Source: Streptomyces bambusae (GTDB lineage Bacteria; Actinomycetota; Actinomycetes; Streptomycetales; Streptomycetaceae). Taken from it: a stretch of DNA of 64,000 bases. The notes beneath the pieces are model-generated. The model made no database searches, was not told where the DNA came from, and worked only from the letters and a program-made list of their open reading frames with translations. Made by a program: the position numbers and the translations under genes. The stretch is taken from NCBI RefSeq assembly GCF_020532645.1, contig NZ_JAJAUZ010000031.1:1-64000 (forward strand), read 5' to 3'. This document shows, piece after piece, positions 35,342 to 43,641 of the stretch (the stretch's first letter is position 1; every line of letters begins with the position of its first letter).

Positions 35342-35806
35342 GACGAAACCTTGGATGGGTGGTCAGCCGCGTGGCTCGGACGAGCGGAGTACGGCCCCGG
35401 CCGGCGGACGGGTTCAAGCACCGTAGGCCCGCGCCTGCTGTCGATTGTTCCCCCGAGCGGTGGACCGGCGCGGTGGAGAGGCGCGGTGGGAGAGGCGCGG
35501 TGGAGAGGCGCTGACGCTCGAGCGAGGCGTGGCCGTCTGCTGCGAGACCATCCGCCGCCGGCCGCCGGCTCATGCGGACGAGCGGCACCGTGCCCCGGAC
35601 GGCCATCACCGACAGGCTCGCCTCGAAGCCCCTCATCCGTTCGGACCGGCCCGTGCTGCGGGCCGGGTCGCGCGCGGTGATGCTGGCGGTGACCACACGG
35701 ACTCCGCCGGCGGCCCTGCCCGCCCACGCGTTGCACGGTCCGCCCCGGCGCGCGTCCGGTGCATCAGGACGGAGCGTCTTCCGCCGGGTCCAGCACAGGA
35801 GGCACG
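35342..35806. other. Divergent spacer with short tandem repeat
   Basis: Region between the leftward acyltransferase and rightward Trypco1 operon. It holds a triplicated GCGCGGTGGAGAG element at 35468-35511 and should contain both promoters. No gene recognised. Confidence 0.5.
35468..35511. repeat. GCGCGGTGG(G)AGAG triplet repeat
   Basis: Three tandem copies of a 14-15-base unit, the middle one with an extra G. It sits in the divergent spacer about 300 bases before the Trypco1 start. Could be slippage-generated or a regulator-binding array; unit spacing is not a full helical turn multiple. Confidence 0.7.
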
Positions 35807-36169
35807 GTGGCACCTCTGGCACGGATTCCCCTGGACGGCGGGGGCTGGCTGCTGGTCGAGGCCCCACCCACCGTCACGGAAGGGCCGGTGAAGGCGGGCC
35901 GCTTCAAGGAGGCCGTGCAGGAACTGCCGGGGAGCCTTCAACAGGCACTGGGGCCGGTCACCGCGGCCATGCGCGCCACGCTGGAGCAGCTACGCAAGGC
36001 CGGTCCCGACGAGATCGCCGTGGAGTTCGGCCTCGATCTCGCGGTGGAGGCCGGCGCGGTGATCACCCGGACCGGGGCCCACTGCCACCTGACGGTGACC
36101 GTCACCTGGCAGAAGCAGGGCCGCCGTGCCGATCCGGGGCCGCCGTACGAGGAGGAAGGGCCGGGCTGA
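35807..36169 (+). CDS. Trypco1 (CU044_2847-type) protein
   Basis: A 120-residue protein from GTG 35807, with AGGAGG at 35797-35802. Sequence pattern: PLARIPLDGGGWLLVEAPPT, then KEAVQELPGSLQQALGPVTA, then DEIAVEFGLDLAVEAGAVIT and CHLTVTVTWQ. This is the compact strand-helix-strand domain known as Trypco1 (trypsin-co-occurring domain 1): a V-E-F-G-L-x-L-x-x-E-A core is the recognisable mark. These proteins sit next to trypsin-like peptidases and nSTAND proteins in predicted conflict systems of multicellular bacteria. Four bases separate it from the trypsin-nSTAND gene, so the two are one unit. Confidence 0.85.
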   Translation: MAPLARIPLDGGGWLLVEAPPTVTEGPVKAGRFKEAVQELPGSLQQALGPVTAAMRATLEQLRKAGPDEIAVEFGLDLAVEAGAVITRTGAHCHLTVTVTWQKQGRRADPGPPYEEEGPG

Positions 36170-36173
36170 TCCC

Positions 36174-39100
36174 ATGGACGGCACCGACAGCGGACCGGCC
36201 GGCGGGCACACGCCGCAGCTGCCGCCCGCCATCGCGCAGGTCCTCGGACCGGACGGGCAGGTCGCCGGGGCGGGTTTCCTGGTGGCCGATGGCGTCCTGG
36301 TCACCTGTGCACACGTCGTGGAGGCCGCGGGCGGTGCGCCCGGCGGCCGGGTGCGGCTGGTGTTCCCGCACGTCGCGGGTGCGCCCGGGGCCGAAGGCGA
36401 GGTCCTGCACGAGAACTGGCGGGCGCCCGAGGCCGAGGACGTGGCCTTCGTGCGGCTGGACGCCACACCTGCGGGGGCGCGGGTGCTGCCGCTGGGTTCG
36501 GCGGCGGGCTGCCGGGGGCACCGGGTGCGCTCGTACGGGTTCCCCGCTCAAGCCCGGACCGGGGGCCACCACGGGTATGCCGTCGCCGGCGACCTGCTGC
36601 CCGCCGCCGGCGGCGGGGGCGGGCACCTCCAGCTGACCGGCGCCAACGACCTGACCACCGGCTTCAGCGGCGGTCCGGTCCTCGACGAGGTGACCGGACT
36701 GGTCATCGGAATGCTCACCGAGATCACGGCGCCGGACGGCTACGCGCGGGGGCAGGGCATCGCCTACGTGACGCCCACGGAGGTCCTCCGGGAGATCCGG
36801 CCGGACCTGGCCGCGCAGGACGTGTGCCCGTACCGGGGCCTGGAAGTGTTCACCGCCGAGCACGCCCGGTGGTTCGAAGGCCGGCGGGAGGCGGTCCGGC
36901 AGGTGCTGGCCGGACTCGCCGGGCCGCACCGCCTGACCCTCCTCCTCGGCCCGTCCGGTTCGGGGAAGTCGTCCCTGATCCAGGCGGGTGTGCTGCGCGC
37001 GCTGGCCGACGGGGAGCTGCCGGGCAGCGACCGGTGGCCGACCGTCCTCGCCCGCCCGCGGCAGGACCTGCCCGCCGAACTCGAACGGGCCGGACTGACC
37101 GGGGCCGCCTCCGACGGCATCGCCGGCGCCGTCACCCGCCGGCTCGCGGCCGAAGCCGGAGCCGGAGCCGGAGCCGACAGCAACCGCATCATCCTGGTCG
37201 TCGACCAGTTCGAGGAGCTCCTCACCCGGCCCGCCGGCGGGCCGGACCGCCGCGCGGAGATCGCGTACCAGCTCACCGCGGCCGTCGAATCTGCCGGCGC
37301 ACTGCACGTGGTCCTGATCATGCGGGACGACTTCTACCCGCAGCTGGCCGCGGTGGCCCCCGGCCTGCTGGAGGCCGCCATGCCGGGTCTCCTCAACGTA
37401 CCCGGCACGTTGAGCCGGCAGGACCTGCTCGACATCGTCACCCGTCCCGCCGAGGACGTGGGGCTCCGCTTCCAGCCCGGCCTGCCCGAGCAGATCGTCG
37501 CCGACGTCCTGGCCACTGCGCCGGAGGGCGCCACGGCCCGCCGGGCACCGGTCACCGTGCTGCCGCTGCTCGAACTGGCGCTCAAGCAGTTGTGGGAGCG
37601 GCGCGAGGACGGATTCCTCACCCACGACGCGTACCGGCGCATCGGCGCGGTCACCGGAAGCCTGACCAACTGGTGCGACACCGCGCTGAACCGGCTGACG
37701 CCCGCCCAACGGCCGGTCGCCCAGCGCATCCTGACGTCGCTGGTCCGTCCCGACGACCCCGAACTCCGCATTCCCGCCATCCGTGCGCAGCTCCCCCTCG
37801 GCGAACTGCGCGAGCTGGCCGCCGGGCCCGGGAGTGCACCCGAGGGCGACGGCACCTTCGACGAGGTCGTCGCCGCCCTCACGAGCCGGCGGATCATCAC
37901 CGCGCAGACGCTCCGCTCCCCCGAACACCCCGGCGCGGCCACGGGGCAGCCGGCCGCCGAACCGGGGCAGCCGGTCGCCGAACTGATCCACGACGCGCTC
38001 ATCCGCGACTGGGGCACGCTGCGCGAATGGGTGAGCCAGGACCACCGGTTCCAGAGCTGGCTGGACCGGACCCGGGAACGGCGCGCCCGGTGGGCGGAGA
38101 AGAGCGACCCGGGAGACCTGCTCGGCGGAACGGCCCTGGCCGAGGGCCTCGACTGGTCACAGGAGCGGGCCCTGCCGGGCGAGATCACGGCCTTCCTGAC
38201 GGCCAGCAAGGAGCGCCAGCAGGCCGTCATGCGCCGCAGCAGACGCCTCAACACGGTCCTGGCGGCCCTGCTCGCCGTAGCCGTCATCGCCGCGGGCGGC
38301 GCGCTGTGGCAGTGGCGGACGGCAGTCACCACCCGGCAGGCAGCCCAGTCCCGGCAGCTCGCCGTCCAGTCCAACCTGGCCATGACGTCGAATCCCGAGC
38401 TCGCCTCGCTGCTGGCCGTCCAGGCCTATCGGACCAGCCCCACCCACGACGCCGTCGAGAGCCTGCAGTCCGCCGCAGCGCTCCCTGTGCCTCGGCGCCT
38501 GGCCGGTCACACCCAAGCGGTGGCCTCGGTGACGTTCAGCCCGGACGGCCGTACCGTTGCCAGTGCCGGTTCCGATGGCACCGTGCGGCTGTGGGACGCG
38601 GCCACGGGCAAGATCCGCACCACTTTGGCCGGACACACGGACACGGTGTTCTCGGTGGCGTTCAGCCCCGACGGCCGCACCCTCGCCACCGGCAGCGCCG
38701 ACCGCACGGCCCGGCTCTGGGACGTGAAGTCCGGCAAAACCCGCTCCACACTCTCCGGACATTCCTACAAGGTGAACTCGGTGGCGTTCAGTCCTGACGG
38801 CCGCACCCTCGCCACCGGCAGCGCCGACCGCACGGCCCGGCTGTGGAACGTGGAATCCGGCAAAACCCGCTCCACACTCTCCGGACACACGGACCAGGTG
38901 TACTCGGTGGCGTTCAGCCCCGACGGCCGCACCCTCGCCACCGGCAGTTGGGACAACTCCGCACGCCTGTGGGATGTGTCTTCCGGTGAGCTCCGCAGCC
39001 CCTTGGCCGGGCACAAGGGCCAGGTGTACTCCGTGGCGTTCAGCTCCGACGGCCATACGCTGGCCAGCGGCAGCACCGACGGCACGGCGATGCTCTGGGA

Positions 39101-40364
39101 CGTCCCCGCGGGATCCGTCAGGGCCACGCTGGCCGGGCACGCCGGCGAAGTGCTCTCGGTGGCGTTCAGCCCCGACGGCCGGACATTCGCAACCGGCAGT
39201 GGCGATCACAGCGTGCGCCTGTGGGACCTGGCCACCGGCGCGACGCTCACCGCCCTGATCGGGCACGCCAACATGGTGTACGCGGTGGCGTTCAGCCCCG
39301 ACGGCCACACGCTGGCCAGCGGCAGCCGCGACAGGACCGTACGGCTGTGGACGACGACCTCCGGTACGACACGCACCGTCCTGGCCGGGCACACCGAAGC
39401 GGTTTCCGCGGTGGCGTACAGCCCCGACGGCTCAGCCCTCGCCACCGCCGGCTACGACCACAGCGTGCGGCTGTGGAACCACACCAAGGGCACCATCAGC
39501 GCCACCTTGAACGGACACGCCGCCGGAGTGAAATCGGTGGCGTTCAGCCCCGACGGCCGCACCCTCGCCACCGGAAGCGAGGACCAGACCGTGCGGTTGT
39601 GGGACGCGGCCACCGGTGCCGCCCGGGCAAAGCTGTCCGGGCACATGCACATGGTGTACTCGGTGGCGTTCAGCCCGGACGGGCGCACACTCGCCTCCGG
39701 CAGTGCCGACGGCACTGTACGGCTGTGGGACGTGGGGTCGCGCACCGCCTCCGCCACGCTGTTCGGCCGATCCGACCAGGTGTATGCGGTGGCGTACAGT
39801 CCCGACGGACGCACGCTGGCCGCTGCCTGCGCCGACGGGAAGACACGGCTTTGGGACGTGCGTTCCCGTAAGGTCCGCAGGATCCTCTCGGGCCACGCCG
39901 ACCAGGTCTTTTCCGTGGCGTTCAGCCCCGACGGCCGTACCCTGGCCACCGGCAGCGCCGACCACACCGCGCGTTTGTGGAACGTGGCCACGGGCGCTCC
40001 GCGCGACACCCTGATCGCGCACTCCGGTTCTGTGAACTCGGTGGCCTTCAGTCCTGACGGCCGTACGCTCGCCACCGGAGGCGATGACTGGATCCTGATG
40101 CTGTGGGATGCGGCCACTGCCACCCCCAAGGCCTTCTTTCCCGGGCACACGGCCCAGGTGGCCTGGGTGGCGTTCGCCCCGGATGGACGCACGGTTGCCA
40201 GCGCCGGCTCCGACAATACCGTCGGGCTGTGGCACGTGGTCCTGCCCCGTCCCGCCGAAGCCGTCGAGAAGATCTGCAGTGCTGTCGACCGCGACTTGAC
40301 CCCGGAGGAACGCTCGGCATACCTGCCCGACCCGTCGGTCGGCCCGGTCTGCCCAGCAGCCTGA
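36174..40364 (+). CDS. Trypsin-nSTAND-TM-WD40 protein
   Basis: A 1396-residue multidomain protein. Residues about 15-205: trypsin-like peptidase with His in VTCAHVVEA, Asp in DVAFVRLD and Ser in GFSGGPVLD. About 218-520: nSTAND1 NTPase, entry CPYRGLEVF, Walker A GPSGSGKSS, Walker B ILVVDQFEELL. A helical region ends in one membrane or hydrophobic helix (VLAALLAVAVIAAGGALWQW, about 695-715). Residues 776-1363: fourteen WD40 repeats of 42 residues each, enough for two seven-bladed propellers. A short Cys-bearing tail follows (KICSAVDRDLTPEERSAYLP). Expected to sense a ligand through the propellers and activate the protease by NTP-dependent oligomerisation. Paired with Trypco1. The family is known as a conflict/self-recognition type. 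Confidence 0.93.
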   Translation: MDGTDSGPAGGHTPQLPPAIAQVLGPDGQVAGAGFLVADGVLVTCAHVVEAAGGAPGGRVRLVFPHVAGAPGAEGEVLHENWRAPEAEDVAFVRLDATPAGARVLPLGSAAGCRGHRVRSYGFPAQARTGGHHGYAVAGDLLPAAGGGGGHLQLTGANDLTTGFSGGPVLDEVTGLVIGMLTEITAPDGYARGQGIAYVTPTEVLREIRPDLAAQDVCPYRGLEVFTAEHARWFEGRREAVRQVLAGLAGPHRLTLLLGPSGSGKSSLIQAGVLRALADGELPGSDRWPTVLARPRQDLPAELERAGLTGAASDGIAGAVTRRLAAEAGAGAGADSNRIILVVDQFEELLTRPAGGPDRRAEIAYQLTAAVESAGALHVVLIMRDDFYPQLAAVAPGLLEAAMPGLLNVPGTLSRQDLLDIVTRPAEDVGLRFQPGLPEQIVADVLATAPEGATARRAPVTVLPLLELALKQLWERREDGFLTHDAYRRIGAVTGSLTNWCDTALNRLTPAQRPVAQRILTSLVRPDDPELRIPAIRAQLPLGELRELAAGPGSAPEGDGTFDEVVAALTSRRIITAQTLRSPEHPGAATGQPAAEPGQPVAELIHDALIRDWGTLREWVSQDHRFQSWLDRTRERRARWAEKSDPGDLLGGTALAEGLDWSQERALPGEITAFLTASKERQQAVMRRSRRLNTVLAALLAVAVIAAGGALWQWRTAVTTRQAAQSRQLAVQSNLAMTSNPELASLLAVQAYRTSPTHDAVESLQSAAALPVPRRLAGHTQAVASVTFSPDGRTVASAGSDGTVRLWDAATGKIRTTLAGHTDTVFSVAFSPDGRTLATGSADRTARLWDVKSGKTRSTLSGHSYKVNSVAFSPDGRTLATGSADRTARLWNVESGKTRSTLSGHTDQVYSVAFSPDGRTLATGSWDNSARLWDVSSGELRSPLAGHKGQVYSVAFSSDGHTLASGSTDGTAMLWDVPAGSVRATLAGHAGEVLSVAFSPDGRTFATGSGDHSVRLWDLATGATLTALIGHANMVYAVAFSPDGHTLASGSRDRTVRLWTTTSGTTRTVLAGHTEAVSAVAYSPDGSALATAGYDHSVRLWNHTKGTISATLNGHAAGVKSVAFSPDGRTLATGSEDQTVRLWDAATGAARAKLSGHMHMVYSVAFSPDGRTLASGSADGTVRLWDVGSRTASATLFGRSDQVYAVAYSPDGRTLAAACADGKTRLWDVRSRKVRRILSGHADQVFSVAFSPDGRTLATGSADHTARLWNVATGAPRDTLIAHSGSVNSVAFSPDGRTLATGGDDWILMLWDAATATPKAFFPGHTAQVAWVAFAPDGRTVASAGSDNTVGLWHVVLPRPAEAVEKICSAVDRDLTPEERSAYLPDPSVGPVCPAA
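38499..40262 (+). repeat. Fourteen 126-base WD40 coding repeats
   Basis: Each unit encodes exactly 42 residues in the pattern LxGHxxxVxSVAFSPDGRTLA, then xGSxDxTxRLWDxxxGxxxxx, with no insertion or deletion in any copy. Long stretches are also nearly identical at DNA level (the SPDGRTLATGSADRTARLW part of repeats 2 and 3 and the SPDGRTLATGS part of most others). This uniformity points to recent amplification and possible copy-number change or gene conversion between units. Confidence 0.9.
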
Positions 40365-40420
40365 CGGGGCCTGCAAGCCAGCAGCCGGCCGTCAGCAGGG
40401 CAGGCTGAACGCTCCAGCGG

Positions 40421-41215
40421 TCATCGGGGTGCGTCCGGCGCGGGTGCGACGGCGACGGCCGACCAGGCGCGGTGCGGCACGTGCAGGACGTCGCCGGGGA
40501 AGCGGTCGTGCAGGAGGGCGGTGAGTTCGGCGGAGAACGCGGTGACCTCCTCAGGGGGGAGGCTCGCGCCGACGCCCGCGCTGGCCCGGATCCGGCCGGT
40601 CCAGGCCTCCGGTGTGTAGGGGACGTCCAGGTCGAAGGAGAAGGTCTCGATGGCCCGGAAGCCCGCCGAGGCCAGGTCGGTCAGCCAGCGCGGATAGAGG
40701 CCCGTGCCGCCGCCCATGGACCAGGCGGGGTTGAATCTCAGGATGAGGTCCTCGGTCGCCGCCACCATGTTGCCGGGCAGCGGAAGCCAGTCGAAGTGGG
40801 TGATCACGACGTGGCCGCCCGGCCGGAGCAGCCGCCTGACCTCGGCCGCGGCCCTGGGGGCGTCGAACCAGTGCCAGCACTGCCCGGCCGCCACGACGTC
40901 GAAGGACGCGTCCGGGAGCCCGGTCGCTTCGGCGGTGGCCACGCGGTAGGCGATCTCGACGCCGGCCGCCGCGTCGAGGGCGCGCGCCTGGTCGAGCAGG
41001 GGTGCGGCCGGGTCGATGCCGGTGACCCTGGCGCCCGCCCGGGCGAAGAGCCGGGCCAGGCTGCCGGTGCCGGTGCCCAGATCGAGGATGTCGCGGCCGC
41101 CCGCTTCGACTCCGAGCCCCGCCAGGCGCCGGACGACCTCCGGGGGGAAGCCTGCGCGGTGCCTGCCGTAGTCCTCGGCGGTCAGTCCGAAGTCCGGGTC
41201 GAATTCCTTGGACAC
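40421..41215 (-). CDS. Class I SAM-dependent methyltransferase
   Basis: A 264-residue enzyme, GTG 41215 after GGAGGAA. Motif I is ILDLGTGTGSLARLFARAGA, motif II VTGIDPAAPLLDQAR, post-I region LPDASFDVVAAGQCWHWFDA (a typical QCWHWFD), and LLRPGGHVVITHFDWLPLPG. This matches UbiE/COQ5-like small-molecule methyltransferases with a helical cap. It follows the thiolation-condensation gene by 45 bases on the same strand and closes the leftward operon, so it may methylate an intermediate of the cluster or belong by chance. Confidence 0.85.
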   Translation of the reverse strand: MSKEFDPDFGLTAEDYGRHRAGFPPEVVRRLAGLGVEAGGRDILDLGTGTGSLARLFARAGARVTGIDPAAPLLDQARALDAAAGVEIAYRVATAEATGLPDASFDVVAAGQCWHWFDAPRAAAEVRRLLRPGGHVVITHFDWLPLPGNMVAATEDLILRFNPAWSMGGGTGLYPRWLTDLASAGFRAIETFSFDLDVPYTPEAWTGRIRASAGVGASLPPEEVTAFSAELTALLHDRFPGDVLHVPHRAWSAVAVAPAPDAPR

Positions 41216-41260
41216 GCGTTCCTCCGTTTTTCCTTGCGCGTTCGGGCGGATGGGGCGTGG

Positions 41261-42913
41261 TCAGCCGCGCAGGGCTGCGAACTCCCGGGGATCCAGGAGG
41301 TCGGACATCGGCCGGTCCGGCTGCGCGGCGAGCAGGTCCAGCGCCCTGACCACGGAGTCGGCGAACCCCTCGACGTACTCGGGTGCGTACTCGGACTCGT
41401 AGTGCAGGGCCTGCAGGCGCAGTCCCTCGCCCTCGCGCAGCAGCCACATGTGCAGGCCCGGTGAGTCCGCGTCCTCCGTGAGGTGGTGCGTCGCGACCGT
41501 GACGTCCTCGCCGAAGCCCAGGCCGCCGCCCCACACGTCGTTGTACATGAAGTACACCCCGGGGTCCTTGCGGAAGCCGGCGGGCAGCTCCGGCCAGATC
41601 CGGCGGCGTACGAACATGGCGGGCATGTCGCCGTGTGCGGTGGCGCCCAGGATGCTGGCCCGCACGGCGGAGACCAGGTCCCGGAACGTGCCCGAGAGGT
41701 CGACGTCGGTGGTCGGGAAGACGCCGTTGGCGAACCAGCCCACGGTGCTCTGGTAGGCGCCGTCCAGCCGGTTGGCGTTGGTGGTCAGCAGCGTCACGCG
41801 CTGTCGGCCGGTCGCCAGCGCGACCACCGCCTTCACCGCGGACATCGAGACGCAGTACGGCGTGGCCCGCAGGTCCTGGCAGGCCGTGCGCAGCGCGCGG
41901 GCCGATGCCGGGTCCAGGTCCCGCACCAGCGAGGCGGGCTTCGACAGTCCCTCGGTGCCCCGGTAGCCGGGCAGCCGCAGGGCGAATTCGGCGGGGTCCG
42001 CGGAGAGTTGGCTGCGCCAGTAGTCCGCCAGCTCTTCGGCCCTGCCCCCCTCCCAGGCCTTCCACTGCCCGGCGGCCCAGTCCGCGTAGGCACCGGACTG
42101 GCCGTCCCGGAGCGGGAGTTCGGCGCCCCGGTAGGCGGCCGAGAGGTCCTCGACGAAGGTGTCGAGCGACCAGCCGTCCGCGATCATGTGGTCGAACACG
42201 AACACCAGCAGGACCTCCGCGTCTGCGCGGCGCACCACGAGGGTCCGCCACAGGGGGGCGCGGGACCGGTCGAAGGGCCGGCGCACGAACTCGCGCAGGT
42301 ACTCGTCCACCTCGGCTTCCGCAACGCCCCGGCGGTCGATGACGGCGAGGTCCGCGCGCGCCTCGGGCTCGACGGACTGCCGGGCTGTGCCGTCGGCCTC
42401 GGTGAAACCGGTGCGCAGGGAGCCGTGGCGCTCGGCGACCCGGTTCAGGGCCGCCTCCAGCCGCTGTGTGTCGAAGGGGCCCGAGACCCGGAACACGGCG
42501 TGGAACTGGAGGATCGGCGCCTGCGGGTCGCGCAGCGACGACAGGAACGCCCACTCCTGGGCCATGGAGGCCCGGCCCGTGTCCTGTCCTGCCGGGCGGG
42601 GTGCCCCGCGGTCGGCGCCGTCCGCGCCGCTCGCCACCGGGTCCCCCGCCGGGCCGGCCACGAGGTCCGCAACGAGGTCTGCCACCAGATCCGCCACCTG
42701 GGCGATGGACTCCGCCGTGAAGAACGCCCGCGGGGGGACCTTCACACCCAGTTCCCGTTCGATCCGGCCCAGTACCTGCAGGGACAGCAGGCTGTCACCG
42801 CCCATGTCGTAGAAGTTGTCCTCCGCCAGGACGGACTCGTCCTCCAGGACCGAGCGGTGGATGTCCAGGACCCTGACGCGGACCGTCCGGTCCTGACCGG
42901 CATCGCACATCAT
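41261..42913 (-). CDS. NRPS thiolation-condensation protein
   Basis: A 550-residue two-domain protein. The ATG at 42913 overlaps the stop of the hydrolase gene (ATGA). A peptidyl-carrier domain comes first (EDNFYDMGGDSLLSLQVLGR, Ser for phosphopantetheine at about 45). A linker of repeated VADL-VADLVADLVA residues follows, then a condensation domain: FLSSLRDPQAPILQFHAVFR (C1/C2), LRTGFTE, and the C3 motif FDHMIADGWS. In C3 the first His of HHxxxDG is Asp; the catalytic second His and Gly are kept. YADWAAGQW and VGWFANGVFPTT (C5) follow. It would condense the threonine-type unit loaded by the adjacent adenylation protein with a second substrate. Confidence 0.9.
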   Translation of the reverse strand: MMCDAGQDRTVRVRVLDIHRSVLEDESVLAEDNFYDMGGDSLLSLQVLGRIERELGVKVPPRAFFTAESIAQVADLVADLVADLVAGPAGDPVASGADGADRGAPRPAGQDTGRASMAQEWAFLSSLRDPQAPILQFHAVFRVSGPFDTQRLEAALNRVAERHGSLRTGFTEADGTARQSVEPEARADLAVIDRRGVAEAEVDEYLREFVRRPFDRSRAPLWRTLVVRRADAEVLLVFVFDHMIADGWSLDTFVEDLSAAYRGAELPLRDGQSGAYADWAAGQWKAWEGGRAEELADYWRSQLSADPAEFALRLPGYRGTEGLSKPASLVRDLDPASARALRTACQDLRATPYCVSMSAVKAVVALATGRQRVTLLTTNANRLDGAYQSTVGWFANGVFPTTDVDLSGTFRDLVSAVRASILGATAHGDMPAMFVRRRIWPELPAGFRKDPGVYFMYNDVWGGGLGFGEDVTVATHHLTEDADSPGLHMWLLREGEGLRLQALHYESEYAPEYVEGFADSVVRALDLLAAQPDRPMSDLLDPREFAALRG

Positions 42914-43641
42914 GCGTTCTCCTTCGGCGGGACGGGGCAGTACGTGGCGTAGAACTCTTGGATGATCGAGGTGACGGGGCCGTCCGGGCGCACCACGTCG
43001 GCGTGCACACCCGGCATGACGACGCAGGAGAACCCGGGGTCGCGCCGCCCGAGCAGCGCGGCCCTCTCGGCCGGGGGGATCACATGGCTCTCGCTCGGGA
43101 TCACCATGAGGACGGGGATGCCGGCCGCGGTGAGCATCCCGATGAGGTGCGTGTAGTCGTACTCCCACTTCAGGAAGCTCGACTCGGCCCATTCGCCGCC
43201 CTCGATCCGGGCCGGCCGCCGCTCCAGGGACTGGTCGAGCACGACGACGCTGCGCACCCGGGCGGGGCCCAGTGCGACCGCGTGCACGAGGGCGACCAGC
43301 GCGCCGTACGAGTAGCCGATGACGTGGGCGGGCGCGGTGAGGCGGTCGGTGATGCGGTGTACGTCGGCGGCGTAGTCGAGCGGCGAGTAGCCCCAGGCCG
43401 GGGCGGGGCTCGGCGGGTGGTCGCGCAGCGTGGGGAGCAGTGCGGACTCGCCCTCGGGGCACAGGGCGTCGCTCAGGAAGCGGAGCTGGGTCTTGTCGTC
43501 CTCCAGTCCGTGCAGCAGCAGGAGGGGCGCGCCCGCTCCCCGCACGCCGGGGTGTCCCGGGACGAGGTCGTGGTCGAGCAGGGCGATGTGCTCGACGTCC
43601 CGCAGGTGGGGCCCGGCGGAGGCCGGTGCCGGTTCAGCCAT
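42910..43641 (-). CDS. Alpha/beta hydrolase, thioesterase-like
   Basis: A 243-residue alpha/beta-hydrolase. The oxyanion region is PLLLLHGLEDDKTQLRFLSD, the nucleophile elbow is HVIGYSYGALVALVHAV (Ser in GYSYG), the acid is probably in VVVLDQSLE or later, and the His is in VVMPGVHADVV. No carrier domain. Encoded between the adenylation gene (8-base overlap) and the thiolation-condensation gene (4-base overlap), so strictly cotranslated. It probably acts as the releasing or editing thioesterase of this small NRPS; a hydrolytic resistance or amidase-like role is an alternative. Confidence 0.85.
   Translation of the reverse strand: MAEPAPASAGPHLRDVEHIALLDHDLVPGHPGVRGAGAPLLLLHGLEDDKTQLRFLSDALCPEGESALLPTLRDHPPSPAPAWGYSPLDYAADVHRITDRLTAPAHVIGYSYGALVALVHAVALGPARVRSVVVLDQSLERRPARIEGGEWAESSFLKWEYDYTHLIGMLTAAGIPVLMVIPSESHVIPPAERAALLGRRDPGFSCVVMPGVHADVVRPDGPVTSIIQEFYATYCPVPPKENA

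Noticed and set aside
36102..38045. Long antisense frames under the trypsin-nSTAND-WD40 gene (also at 38157-39392 and 39432-40376)
   Set aside because: They mirror the GC-rich codon structure of the real gene and carry no family motif.
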